A stretch of DNA of 64,000 bases from Hymenobacter sp. CRA2 (GTDB lineage: Bacteria; Bacteroidota; Bacteroidia; Cytophagales; Hymenobacteraceae). The notes beneath the pieces are model-generated. The model was not told the origin of the DNA and ran no database searches. It saw only the letters and a list, made by a program, of their open reading frames with translations. A program made the translations under genes and the position numbers. The first letter of the stretch is position 1. Each line of letters starts with the position of its first letter. This document shows positions 23,047-31,560 of the stretch, piece after piece. Location: contig NZ_MVBC01000015.1 in NCBI RefSeq assembly GCF_002007105.1, forward strand, positions 1-64,000. The letters are read 5' to 3'.

Positions 23047-24483
23047 ATGGCCAAAAACACCAATAAACTCCACAGCAAGGACCTGCGCCAGCTCGGCTTC
23101 ACCGACGACAAGCAGATCAGTCTGGCCCTTGATATCCTGGATCAGCGCGAGCTGCGCAAGCTCGATAAAGGCAGCGCCCTGGCTCTGCTGCGCGAAATCA
23201 AGGAAGACCCCTTCAAGTACGTGCGCGACCAAACCTGGCGCCCCTTGGCCCAGGAGCTGGTGCCCCAGCCCAGCCGGGAGGTGCGCCTCAGCCCCGATGT
23301 GAAAGACTACCGCCGCTACGGGGACTCCTTCATCGAAGATGGCGCCCGCCGACAGATGGACACGGCCATGCAGCTGCCCGTTACCATCGACGGGGCGCTG
23401 ATGCCCGACGCCCACCAGGGCTACGGCCTGCCCATCGGCGGCGTGCTGGCCGTCGACAACGCGGTGATTCCCTACGGCGTGGGCATGGACATCGGCTGCC
23501 GCATGGCCCTGTCGGTGTTCGACGTGCCGCCGCGCTACCTGGAGCAGCGCCGCGACGAGCTCAAGAAGCTGCTGCACAACCACACCCGCTTCGGCAACAA
23601 GGAAACCTTCAAGACGCCCGCCGACGATCCGGTGCTGGAGCGGCCCGAATTCAAGGAAATTGCCGTGGTGCGCGGCAAGCGCGAGGCGGCCATCAACCAG
23701 CTCGGCTCCTCCGGCTCCGGCAACCACTTCGTGGAGTGGGGCATCGTCGATATTACCGCCGAGGACAACGACCTGAATCTACCCGCGGGGCAGTACCTCG
23801 GGCTGCTCTCGCACAGCGGCTCGCGCGGGCTGGGCGCCGCCATTGCCCAGCACTACACCAAGGTGGCCATGAACCGCTGCCCCCTGCCGCCCGAAGCCCG
23901 CTACCTCGCCTGGCTCGACCTCGACACCCAGGAAGGCCAGGAATATTGGGCGGCCATGAACCTGGCCGGCGACTACGCCTCGGCCTGTCACCGCGACATC
24001 CACCGCCGCCTTGCCAAAGCCCTGGGCCAGGACGTGCTGGCCAAAGTGGAAAACCACCACAACTTCGCCTGGAAAGAAGAGCTGGCCGACGGCCGCACGG
24101 CCATTGTGCACCGCAAGGGCGCCACGCCGGCGGGGCAGGGCGTGCTCGGCGTCATTCCTGGCTCGATGACGGCGCCGGGCTTCATCGTGCGCGGCCGCGG
24201 CGAGCGGGACTCCATCCAATCGGCCTCGCACGGGGCGGGGCGGCGCCTCTCGCGTACGCAGGCCAAGCAGCAAGTGAGCGAAGGCGAATTGCGCCGGCTG
24301 CTGCGCGACCAGGGCGTGGAGCTCATCGGCGGCGGGCTCGACGAAGCCCCCATGGCTTATAAGGACATTCACCAGGTGATGGCGCACCAGCAGGACCTGG
24401 TGGACGTGCTCGGCTCGTTTCAGCCCCGCATCGTGCGCATGGACGCCGGCGGCGCGGGCAAAAGCAAGTACGGCGGGGAATAA
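23047..24483 (+). CDS. rtcB: RNA-splicing ligase RtcB (second copy)
   Basis: A 478-residue paralogue of the ligase at 20731. The catalytic set is again complete: DIGCRMAL (Asp148, Cys151), GNHFVEWG (Asn226, His227), HSGSRGLG (His256), ENHHNF and SHGAGRRLSR (His395). The N-terminal extension (LRQLGFTDDKQISLALDILD) is homologous to that of the first copy, so the pair arose by duplication of the longer form. They differ mainly in this N-terminal region and in the loop after KLLHNHTRFGNKETFKTP. Specialisation for different RNA ends or substrates is likely but unproven. A hairpin terminator follows at 24502. Confidence 0.95.
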   Translation: MAKNTNKLHSKDLRQLGFTDDKQISLALDILDQRELRKLDKGSALALLREIKEDPFKYVRDQTWRPLAQELVPQPSREVRLSPDVKDYRRYGDSFIEDGARRQMDTAMQLPVTIDGALMPDAHQGYGLPIGGVLAVDNAVIPYGVGMDIGCRMALSVFDVPPRYLEQRRDELKKLLHNHTRFGNKETFKTPADDPVLERPEFKEIAVVRGKREAAINQLGSSGSGNHFVEWGIVDITAEDNDLNLPAGQYLGLLSHSGSRGLGAAIAQHYTKVAMNRCPLPPEARYLAWLDLDTQEGQEYWAAMNLAGDYASACHRDIHRRLAKALGQDVLAKVENHHNFAWKEELADGRTAIVHRKGATPAGQGVLGVIPGSMTAPGFIVRGRGERDSIQSASHGAGRRLSRTQAKQQVSEGELRRLLRDQGVELIGGGLDEAPMAYKDIHQVMAHQQDLVDVLGSFQPRIVRMDAGGAGKSKYGGE

Positions 24484-24501
24484 GCGGCTGCCGCCACAGC
24501 G

Positions 24502-24528
24502 AGCCGCTGCTACCAGGTAGCAGCGGCT
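24502..24528. terminator. Terminator after the second rtcB
   Basis: AGCCGCTGCTACC and GGTAGCAGCGGCT form a 13-bp stem separated by a single base (so the top pairs must open), followed by TTCGCTTTG. It overlaps the last codons of the convergent gene and closes the RNA-repair locus. Confidence 0.65.
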
Positions 24529-25088
24529 TTCGCTTTGATGGAGGTAAAGAACCGCTCCCGTTCAGCGCGGCCGCTAATGCCGGCAGTGTCCGACTTGTCG
24601 AGGGGAATAAACAAAAACGCGTAGCCGGTGTGGTTGAGGAGCAGCGAGCGGGAGTACTTCACCACCAGTTTGCCGGTGCCTTTGTGCCGGGCGCGCATTT
24701 TGAGCTCAATACCTTCGCCGGCCGCTGTCGGAAAAGAGGTGCGCGCCAGCAAAACCGCTTCCTGCTGGCCGTTCACGGCGCCGTTTACCACGCCATCGTA
24801 GTAGCGCTGCCGGGCGGCTTCGCCTTGCAGGGCCGTGCCCTGTTCTTCCGACATGTCGATGCGGATTACTTGGTAGAGCCCCACCGTGTCTTGAGCCATA
24901 AACAGGCGGGTGTTGGGCAACGGCATATTCACCTTGGTCACGTCTACTTCCCGAACCCCAGCCGGCAGCTCAACGCTAAGCCGGCTATCCACGTCAAACG
25001 TGGCCCAACTCGCCCCGGGAATAGCAAAAGCCAACAGAGGCAGGCAAAGCACCCATAAAAAGCCGGACCGAAAGCGCTGTTTAATCAT
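24510..25088 (-). CDS. Exported protein of unknown function
   Basis: A 192-residue protein with an N-terminal signal peptide (RSGFLWVLCLPLLAFAIPGASWA). The mature part is predicted as mixed alpha/beta (LSVELPAGVREVDVTKVNMP, later GYAFLFIPLDKS). No catalytic motif is recognised; it could be a small lipid- or ligand-binding periplasmic protein. The ATG at 25088 is chosen, 27 bp from a divergent ATG at 25116, so the long frame that continues upstream is antisense to that gene. Regulation from a shared, very short divergent region is likely. Confidence 0.7.
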   Translation of the reverse strand: MIKQRFRSGFLWVLCLPLLAFAIPGASWATFDVDSRLSVELPAGVREVDVTKVNMPLPNTRLFMAQDTVGLYQVIRIDMSEEQGTALQGEAARQRYYDGVVNGAVNGQQEAVLLARTSFPTAAGEGIELKMRARHKGTGKLVVKYSRSLLLNHTGYAFLFIPLDKSDTAGISGRAERERFFTSIKAKAAATW

Positions 25089-25115
25089 AAAGTAAAGATA
25101 AGGCAGCAAGCCAGG

Positions 25116-25574
25116 ATGCTGGACCGAAAACGCAGTACGCATACCGCTTCTCTGACCGCCTACGTGCTGAATGGGCGCTACATCATCGGCGACAACGTCC
25201 TGCGCGACATCGATCCGCAAAGCATCCGCAAGGTGGTAATCCATAAGAGCGGCGACGCCCCAGCCAAGTGGCGCAGCCTGGCTTCCTATGGCATTCTGGA
25301 GATTTTCCTGAGAACGAAGGTGCACCCTGAATCCAGGAGCCTGCCGCAGATTCAGCGCTGGCTGAAGCTAACCGGGCCGGTGCGGTTTCAGGTAGATGGC
25401 CAGTTTCTGAAGGATACTTCGCTACGGGTGGTGACGGCGGCCATTGCCAGCCTGGAGGTCAGGCGCCCAGTTGCGGCGGGAGGCGAAACCATCGTCAATT
25501 ATTCGCCCTGTGCGGCTGCCCCGCCGCCGGTACCGCCCGGCCAAATCCGTATCCGCGGCCTGGTGCAGCGCTGA
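25116..25574 (+). CDS. Small protein with TonB-plug-like segment
   Basis: A 152-residue soluble protein. Residues 12-65 (TAYVLNGRYIIGDNVLRDID then IRKVVIHKSGDAP and YGILEIFLR) follow the pattern of the half-plug found in TonB-dependent receptors and in some BlaR1-associated proteins of Bacteroidota. There is no barrel or signal peptide, so it is not a transporter. The C terminus is Pro-rich. It is divergent from the exported protein at 24510. Function unknown. Confidence 0.5.
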   Translation: MLDRKRSTHTASLTAYVLNGRYIIGDNVLRDIDPQSIRKVVIHKSGDAPAKWRSLASYGILEIFLRTKVHPESRSLPQIQRWLKLTGPVRFQVDGQFLKDTSLRVVTAAIASLEVRRPVAAGGETIVNYSPCAAAPPPVPPGQIRIRGLVQR

Positions 25575-25647
25575 AGAGTGGCGCAGCCGCGCTGGCGCAA
25601 TGGGTGTCCTTGCCGGGCAAGGTCTAAGGCCACTCAGAATTCTGCGC

Positions 25648-25655
25648 TACGTTTG
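25648..25655 (+). promoter_or_regulatory. Probable -7 promoter element
   Basis: TACGTTTG matches the TAnnTTTG consensus and lies 25 bases upstream of the ATG at 25680. No TTG is found at the right -33 distance, so only the -7 half is supported. It fits transcription start just ahead of the CocE-type gene and supports that start codon. Confidence 0.45.
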
Positions 25656-25679
25656 GGGCCCCGCTCTACTACTTTACCC

Positions 25680-27599
25680 ATGCCCCGATTCCCCGCAGCC
25701 GTGCTGCCGCTTCTGCTTCTCTGCGCTGCTGCTCACGCGCAAAACCCCGCCGCTACCCGCGCCGCTGACTCGGCCTACGTGCGCGAGCATTACCTCAAGC
25801 TCGACCGCCGCATCCCGATGCGCGACGGCGTGCAGCTGTACACCGTCATCTACGTGCCCAAGGACGCGGCCAAAAACCGTCGTTACCCCATCCTGATGCA
25901 GCGTACGCCGTATTCGGCTGCACCCTACGGCGAAGAAAACTACCCCAAGGCCGGCCCCATCCGTAGCCGCGAGCTGAGCCGGGAGCAGTATATCTTCGTC
26001 AACCAGGATGTGCGCGGGCGCTACATGAGCGAGGGCGAGTTTGAGGAAATGACGCCCACCGTGCCCGCGGCGCATGGCAAAGCCACCTCCAAGCGCAGCA
26101 AGGCGTACGGCCACGACGAGAGCACCGACACGTATGACACCATCGAGTGGCTGCTCAAAAACGTGCCCCACAACAACGGCCGCGTGGGCCTGATGGGCAT
26201 CAGCTACCCCGGCTTCTACGCCTCGGCCGCCCTGCCCGACGCGCACCCGGCCCTCAAGGCCGTGTCGCCGCAGGCCCCGGTGACCGACGAGTTTATGGGC
26301 GACGACGCCAACCACAAGGGCGCCTTCTTCCTGCTCGACAACTTCGACTTCATGCAAAGCTTCGACGCGCCGCACCCCGGGCCGCAGCCGAAGTACACGC
26401 CGTTGTTCAACGCCGAATTTGCCGACGCTTACCGTTTCTTCCTCGACCTCGGCCCGATCAAGAATGCCAACAGCGCGGCGTACTTCAACGGCCGCGCCAA
26501 AACCTGGGGCGAGTACCTGGCGCACCCCACGTACGACGCGTATTGGCAGGCCCGCAACATCCGCCCGCACCTGCGCAACGTGCGCCCCGCCACCCTGGTC
26601 GTGGGCGGCTGGTTTGATGCCGAGGACTTATTCGGGGCCCTGAACACGTATCAGGCCATCGAGCAGCAAAGCCCCAAAGCCAACAACCGCCTCGTGATGG
26701 GCCCGTGGACGCACGGTGCCTGGGCCCGCACGGAGTGGAGCGGGTTTGGCCCGCTGCGCTTCGGGCAGAATACCGCCCAGTGGTACCGCGACAACCTGGA
26801 GCTGCGCTTCTTCAACCACTTCCTCAAGGACAAGGGCGACTTCGCCGCGGCCGAAGCCACCGCGTTCGACACCGGCACCAACCAGTGGTGCGAATTCCCG
26901 GCCTGGCCGCCCAAAGCGGCGGCTTCGAACGCCCTGTTCATGCAGGCCGGCGGCGGGCTAACCTTTACGGCTGCCACGGGCAGCGAAAGTTTCGATGAGT
27001 ACGTGAGCGACCCGCAGCACCCGGTGCCCTACACCAGCGGCATCCATGCCGGGCGCAACAACGAGTACATGGTGGAAGATCAGCGCTTCGCCGCCCAGCG
27101 CCCCGACGTGCTGACCTACCAGACCGAGCCGCTGGCAGCCGATTACACCGTGGCAGGCCCCATTCAGGCGCATTTGTTCGTGTCGACCACCGGCACCGAT
27201 GCCGACTTCGTGGTCAAGCTCATCGATGTGTACCCCGACTCGGCCCGTGGCACGGCGCCCGGGGCCTCGCCCGCCCCGCGCGCCGGCTACCAGCAGCTGG
27301 TGCGCGCCGAAGTGATGCGCGGCCGCTTCCGCCGCTCCTTCGAAAAGCCCGAAGCCTTCCAGCCCGGGCAGGTGACGGAAATACGCTACGAGCTGCCCGA
27401 TGCCCTGCACACCTTCCGCAAAGGTCACCGGCTGATGGTGCAGGTGCAGAGCACGTGGTTTCCGCTGGTCGACCGCAACCCGCAGAAGTTCGTCAACATT
27501 CCCACGGCCGAAGCCGCGGATTTTCAAAAAGCCACTATCCGCCTCTACCACGACGCGCAGCACGCCTCGTCGGTTAAGGTGCCGTTGCTAAAGCCTTGA
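25680..27599 (+). CDS. CocE/NonD family serine hydrolase
   Basis: A 639-residue exported hydrolase of the X-Pro dipeptidyl-peptidase/cocaine esterase group. A signal peptide (MPRFPAAVLPLLLLCAAAHA) precedes the alpha/beta hydrolase domain: PMRDGVQLYTVIYVP, then GLMGISYPGFYAS with the nucleophile Ser, Asp in GGWFDAEDLFGA and His in WTHGAWARTEW. The C-terminal 200 residues form the jelly-roll domain of the family. Alpha-amino-acid ester hydrolases and glutaryl acylases belong here, so the substrate is probably an ester or beta-lactam-like amide in the periplasm. The ATG at 25680 is chosen by the signal peptide and the upstream -7 element. Confidence 0.9.
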   Translation: MPRFPAAVLPLLLLCAAAHAQNPAATRAADSAYVREHYLKLDRRIPMRDGVQLYTVIYVPKDAAKNRRYPILMQRTPYSAAPYGEENYPKAGPIRSRELSREQYIFVNQDVRGRYMSEGEFEEMTPTVPAAHGKATSKRSKAYGHDESTDTYDTIEWLLKNVPHNNGRVGLMGISYPGFYASAALPDAHPALKAVSPQAPVTDEFMGDDANHKGAFFLLDNFDFMQSFDAPHPGPQPKYTPLFNAEFADAYRFFLDLGPIKNANSAAYFNGRAKTWGEYLAHPTYDAYWQARNIRPHLRNVRPATLVVGGWFDAEDLFGALNTYQAIEQQSPKANNRLVMGPWTHGAWARTEWSGFGPLRFGQNTAQWYRDNLELRFFNHFLKDKGDFAAAEATAFDTGTNQWCEFPAWPPKAAASNALFMQAGGGLTFTAATGSESFDEYVSDPQHPVPYTSGIHAGRNNEYMVEDQRFAAQRPDVLTYQTEPLAADYTVAGPIQAHLFVSTTGTDADFVVKLIDVYPDSARGTAPGASPAPRAGYQQLVRAEVMRGRFRRSFEKPEAFQPGQVTEIRYELPDALHTFRKGHRLMVQVQSTWFPLVDRNPQKFVNIPTAEAADFQKATIRLYHDAQHASSVKVPLLKP

Positions 27600-27686
27600 T
27601 TCCTTGCTGGCAGGCTGTAGCTACCGCACCCTCGCGGTGGCCACGGCCTGCTAGCTGGGCGGCGTACATTGCGCCCGCGGGAGCCG

Positions 27687-28865
27687 TCAGGCCACCGTGT
27701 CTCGAATGGCGTGGAGCAGTTCCTGGGTGCCCCAGTACACCGAGTGCATCCAGGCTTTTTCGTCGATGATGCGGCTTAGCGGGTCCAATACTGGTATGTC
27801 CTTGGGCTTGCTGCCATCGTGCAGGCGAAACACGGTGCTGGCCGTGAAAGCCAGCAAATCGGCCGTGTCCCAGAGGTTGGTCCAGCGGCCAATGGTATCG
27901 GGGAGCTTTACGGGCTGGCCGCTGCTGTAAACGTCCAGCGTAGTGCGCCGGTCCACGATGTGGAAGAACGCGGCCTGGCTGCCGAAGGTGGTAAAGGACT
28001 TCAGGTGCAGCCGATTGCCTTTCTGCACGGCGGCATCGAAAGTGATAACGCCGCCCAGGCTGTGCGCCACGGCGTGAATTGGCTTTTCGGCCGAGCCATA
28101 GCCCTGGCCATGAGCCGCCAGGGCCTCCCAGATGCGCTGCTGAATTCGTTGCTGGTCGCGCTGGTACACGATGATGTCGCCGAAGAAGAGGGCCAGCGAG
28201 GGCAGCACGGCCGCCCGCAGGTTCTGGTTGAACTGCCCGAGCCGGTTGCTGAGCGTGCGCCCCAGGATTTCGTCGACGGAGTGAATCACGCGTTTGACCA
28301 CGCGCCCCACCGGGTCCAGAATGCCCCGAACGTCTTCGTCGGTGAGGCCGCCCATGCGCACTACTTCGCCGCCGGCCGGGGCCGGGGCAAAAGTAACCTG
28401 CGTGGCCTCGAGGCCGTCGATGGCCGCGCGGATGGTTTCGCCCAGCTCCCGAAACACGGCTGCATCGTCGAGGTGCTGCAGCACCTTGGTGTCGGGCAAC
28501 TCCTGCTGCGCCACGTGCCTTACCTGCGCATCGGTGGCCACACCCCGCACCGGCTTGCCGCCCGGGCTGGCTGCCGCTGCAATGAGCTCGGCGCGTTCGG
28601 CGTTCGGGCGCTGGCCGGGAGGCATCAACCCGGGCAGCAAGGCTGGCAGCGGCTCCCCCGCGAAGCTGCGCACGTGCCAGTCGCCGTCCTCGAATACGGG
28701 CAGGCAGTCGGTGATGTCGGTGCCTACGCCGCCCAGGTCGCCCCAGAAGACGGGCAGCAGCTCCCACTGCGCGCCGAGCTGCGTTTGCAGCTGGGCCACC
28801 GAGTGCAGAAATTCGTTTTTGTCGCGGTTGGCGACGCCGTGGATAACGAGAATGGGTTCGGCCAT
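27687..28865 (-). CDS. Alpha/beta serine hydrolase linked to a CHAT protease
   Basis: A 392-residue cytoplasmic hydrolase without a signal peptide. ILVIHGVANRDKNEF begins the fold, the nucleophile is Ser269 in HAVAHSLGGVITF, and Asp333 or Asp336 and His374 (WMHSVYWG) are plausible triad partners. A 100-residue insertion after residue 65 is not recognised. It is related to bacterial lipase- or phospholipase-like proteins. The gene starts 15 bases downstream of a CHAT-domain protease gene, so the two form one operon. In other conflict systems a protease activates a partner enzyme; such a link is inferred here, not shown. Confidence 0.75.
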   Translation of the reverse strand: MAEPILVIHGVANRDKNEFLHSVAQLQTQLGAQWELLPVFWGDLGGVGTDITDCLPVFEDGDWHVRSFAGEPLPALLPGLMPPGQRPNAERAELIAAAASPGGKPVRGVATDAQVRHVAQQELPDTKVLQHLDDAAVFRELGETIRAAIDGLEATQVTFAPAPAGGEVVRMGGLTDEDVRGILDPVGRVVKRVIHSVDEILGRTLSNRLGQFNQNLRAAVLPSLALFFGDIIVYQRDQQRIQQRIWEALAAHGQGYGSAEKPIHAVAHSLGGVITFDAAVQKGNRLHLKSFTTFGSQAAFFHIVDRRTTLDVYSSGQPVKLPDTIGRWTNLWDTADLLAFTASTVFRLHDGSKPKDIPVLDPLSRIIDEKAWMHSVYWGTQELLHAIRDTVA

Positions 28866-28880
28866 AAACGGGCAGGTGAG

Positions 28881-31040
28881 TTATTGAAGCACGGCGCTGG
28901 GGTTGCCGTAAAGTGTATAAGCGAGGTAGGTCGGGTCGCCCGGGCGCAGGGCCTGGCGGGCCTGGCGCATGGCTTCGCCCAGGTTCTTGCCGTCAGCCAG
29001 GGCCTGGTAAAACGCCTCGGCAAATTGGGCAGCGCTTTTGTCGCGCACTTCCCACAACGAGCCCACAAACGCCGCTGCACCCCGCCGCAGAAAAGTATCG
29101 GCCCAGCCGCCCATCTCCGTGAACAGCGGCTGCTGACCGGCCGTGGTGCAGGCGTTCATAAATACCAAAGGCTGGTCGGTGGCGTAGCGGCGCAGCGGGA
29201 TGCTGGCCATCAGCGGCAGGCTAAACGCTTGCTGCCCGAATGGGATGTAGGACGTGCCAATCTGGTCGGGCAGGGTGAGGTTGTGGGCCGCGAAGTGCAG
29301 CCAGCGAAACGCGCCGTTGCGGGTGAGCTGCCGTAGCCCGTCCAGGTCTGATACCAACGCGGGCTTGCCGCAGACGCGCTCCACCGAAGCCAGTTCCTGC
29401 TGGGCCTGGGGCGGTGCGTTGGGCGGAATAACCACGTAGGCCGGGGCCCGGCGGATGGTGGTGGGCGCCCCATCACCATAGAGCCAGCGCACGACCACCG
29501 TCGCGTCGGCCAGAAAGACGCCGGGCTCGTCGCTGCCCGGCGCCGGCTCTGGGTCCGACAGGAAAAGAATTTCCCAGGGCATCTGATCGGCCGGGGCAAT
29601 AAGGTTCAGCCGTTGCATGCTGTGGCGGGCCTGCCAAAGGTCTTTTTGTAGGCGTTCGGGCAGCAGCTGCCGAAACATGAGCGCGCCCATGCCCTCCAGC
29701 CAGTCCCGCGCCTGCTCGTCGGAGTAGGCCCGCGTGTTGCGTGCCAGGTCGTTCATCATGCGGGTCAGGCCACCCAATATCTCCTGGCGGGTACCCACCA
29801 GCGGTGGGCTTTGCACGGGCGCTAGGATGGCAGTTTCGTGCTGCAGCCGGAACGTGTACTGCCCTTCGTCGGCCTCGTAGTCCACCACCAGAGTGTATTC
29901 CCCCTGTTCCGGGTTGCGCAGAATCGCGTTGGCCTGAGCGCTGCCGCCGGCTGGCCCCGGCTCGTCGGGCGCAACGGGGCGCGCGGGCTGCTCCACCGCC
30001 ACTACTACTTCTACGCTGGCTATGTGGGCAGCGCCGTTCCAGGCGTCGATGCTGATGGTGTAGCTGCCCGCTTTGCTTGCCTTGAGTCCGAAACGGATTG
30101 GCTGGGAATTGCCGCGGGGCGGCACGTCTAGGGTTTGCGAGCTGCCGGTGGTCAACTCCAGACCGGGGGCCCGCACGTCAATCAGCAACTGGCCGGCAAA
30201 CCCTTCCGGCACGGGCGCCGCAGCCTCGTGCGGGCCCGCGGGGCGAGCCTCGGTGGCGACCTGCACGGTAAGGGCAAAATCCTGCGCTATGCGCACCTGC
30301 TCTTGCGTTTGGACCAGTAACTGGCGCTGCTCCGGCGCCGGAGGCACATCCGGGCCTGGAGCCATGGGCAGGCTGGGCGGTGTCGCGGCTGTGGTGGCCG
30401 GCTCGGCGCTGCGAACGGTATCCGGAATGTATATGCTATCAACCTGATCGGAGCCGTCGGAAAAAGGCGCGTTCGGGGGTGAAGCAATGTTGGGGGAAAT
30501 GTGGTTGAATATCTGGAACTTTAGATATCGGTTGCCTGATTCTAAGCTGTTGTTTGATAGGTTTTTATTAAACCACTGGTGCAGGCTGCGGCTCTTGGTA
30601 GCCCGCGTAATGCTGGATCTGAGGGCCGGTAGGTCGGGGTACTCATTCCACGAAACCGTGGGGTCCAGCTGCGGATCAATCAGAATGGCCGCCAGCGGCT
30701 GGGGGCGGCCGGTGCTGCCAGAGGCGGAAGCTGCAATTATCAGCAGGCCTGGGACTTCGCTGCGGCGAACGTAACGTAACCAGCCCCGCGGGTCGAATGC
30801 TACTTCTTCGCTCGCCGTGAGTTGTTGGCCCGCGAAGGTCATAAACGTGAGCCCGGGAAGGCGAAGCCCCTTTTGGGTGACCGTCAGCGAAATCAGGTGG
30901 TCGGTAGAAACGAGAAAAATGGGCGCCCCGGAGCGCGTACCGGGCTGGCGTGCCCAATCATCCCGCCCGGCCTCAGCGACGGTCAGAACTGGGGTTTGCC
31001 GAGGCCCCTGCACGACCAGCAAGTTGAAAGTATGTTCCAT
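28881..31040 (-). CDS. CHAT domain (caspase-like) cysteine protease
   Basis: A 719-residue protein. The C-terminal 320 residues are a CHAT domain with both catalytic residues: His586 in WLHFAAHN and Cys631 in VFMNACTTAG. Upstream are an Ig-like beta-sandwich (about residues 235-345, including VVVAVEQPARPVAP) and a Pro-rich linker. The N-terminal 200 residues are not recognised and are probably a sensor or partner-binding domain. Base composition drops around 30480-30600 (the linker), unlike the rest of the gene. First gene of a two-gene operon with the hydrolase at 27687. Caspase-like CHAT proteases cleave effector partners in bacterial immune systems; the target here is not visible. Confidence 0.88.
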   Translation of the reverse strand: MEHTFNLLVVQGPRQTPVLTVAEAGRDDWARQPGTRSGAPIFLVSTDHLISLTVTQKGLRLPGLTFMTFAGQQLTASEEVAFDPRGWLRYVRRSEVPGLLIIAASASGSTGRPQPLAAILIDPQLDPTVSWNEYPDLPALRSSITRATKSRSLHQWFNKNLSNNSLESGNRYLKFQIFNHISPNIASPPNAPFSDGSDQVDSIYIPDTVRSAEPATTAATPPSLPMAPGPDVPPAPEQRQLLVQTQEQVRIAQDFALTVQVATEARPAGPHEAAAPVPEGFAGQLLIDVRAPGLELTTGSSQTLDVPPRGNSQPIRFGLKASKAGSYTISIDAWNGAAHIASVEVVVAVEQPARPVAPDEPGPAGGSAQANAILRNPEQGEYTLVVDYEADEGQYTFRLQHETAILAPVQSPPLVGTRQEILGGLTRMMNDLARNTRAYSDEQARDWLEGMGALMFRQLLPERLQKDLWQARHSMQRLNLIAPADQMPWEILFLSDPEPAPGSDEPGVFLADATVVVRWLYGDGAPTTIRRAPAYVVIPPNAPPQAQQELASVERVCGKPALVSDLDGLRQLTRNGAFRWLHFAAHNLTLPDQIGTSYIPFGQQAFSLPLMASIPLRRYATDQPLVFMNACTTAGQQPLFTEMGGWADTFLRRGAAAFVGSLWEVRDKSAAQFAEAFYQALADGKNLGEAMRQARQALRPGDPTYLAYTLYGNPSAVLQ

Positions 31041-31168
31041 CGGCCCGGGCGGTATGGTCTGAAGGGCTTAAATAATGAATTGTTCAGCACACCAGCGTCA
31101 GTGCCAGCACTGAAAAAGCAAGTGAGGTGGGTAGTTCCGGTTCGGCCGCAAGCTGGCAGCCGACACAA

Positions 31169-31206
31169 CGCAAAGGGCGCCGACCAGTAGGTCAGCGCCC
31201 TTTGCG
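31169..31206 (-). terminator. Hairpin terminator of the DUF4394/PID-CTERM operon
   Basis: CGCAAAGGGCGC and GCGCCCTTTGCG form a perfect 12-bp stem with a 14-base loop, 40 bases past the stop of the PID-CTERM gene. The T run on the minus strand is weak, so efficiency is uncertain. Confidence 0.65.
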
Positions 31207-31245
31207 GCTTAGCTAAAGAAGCCTGAGGAGCCGGTTGGTAGGAGC

Positions 31246-31470
31246 CTAAGCAGCCTTACGGCGCTTGCGCAGGCGCGACACGGCGTAGGCTGCGCCGCCC
31301 GCGAGCAGCAACGAGGCGCCGCCGTCGATGGGGACGGCCGTAGGGTCGGGGGGCGTCACGGGGCCGGGCACGGGGCCGCCCGAGCCGGGGCCCTGGGCCG
31401 AAGCGGTGTGCAGCACAAGCAAGAAGGCGCCGGCCAGCAGCAGACGCACGGAAGAGGCAAGGTGGTTCAT
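31246..31470 (-). CDS. PID-CTERM protein-sorting domain protein
   Basis: A 74-residue protein. A signal peptide (SSVRLLLAGAFLLVLHTASA) is followed by a short Gly/Pro-rich mature stretch and a C-terminal tripartite tail: PIDGGASLLLAGGAAYAVSR ending in Arg/Lys. This is the PID-CTERM sorting signal, which resembles PEP-CTERM/LPXTG-type tails processed at the membrane. Almost nothing remains between the signals, so the gene may encode a tiny surface anchor or peptide. It lies 90 bases downstream of the DUF4394 surface protein on the same strand. Start: the ATG at 31470 gives the signal peptide. Confidence 0.8.
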   Translation of the reverse strand: MNHLASSVRLLLAGAFLLVLHTASAQGPGSGGPVPGPVTPPDPTAVPIDGGASLLLAGGAAYAVSRLRKRRKAA

Positions 31471-31560
31471 GCGAAAGAGGCTAAACGCAACAAGTAAATC
31501 AATGTTGAACTGGAATGGCACGCGGCGGCGCACAGGCCGCCGCGTGCCAATATTAGGCAT

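Noticed and set aside
27687-31040. CHAT pair as a gasdermin or type III-E CRISPR protease system
   Set aside because: There is no gasdermin-like gene, CRISPR array or Cas7-11-type gene nearby; only a hydrolase is linked.
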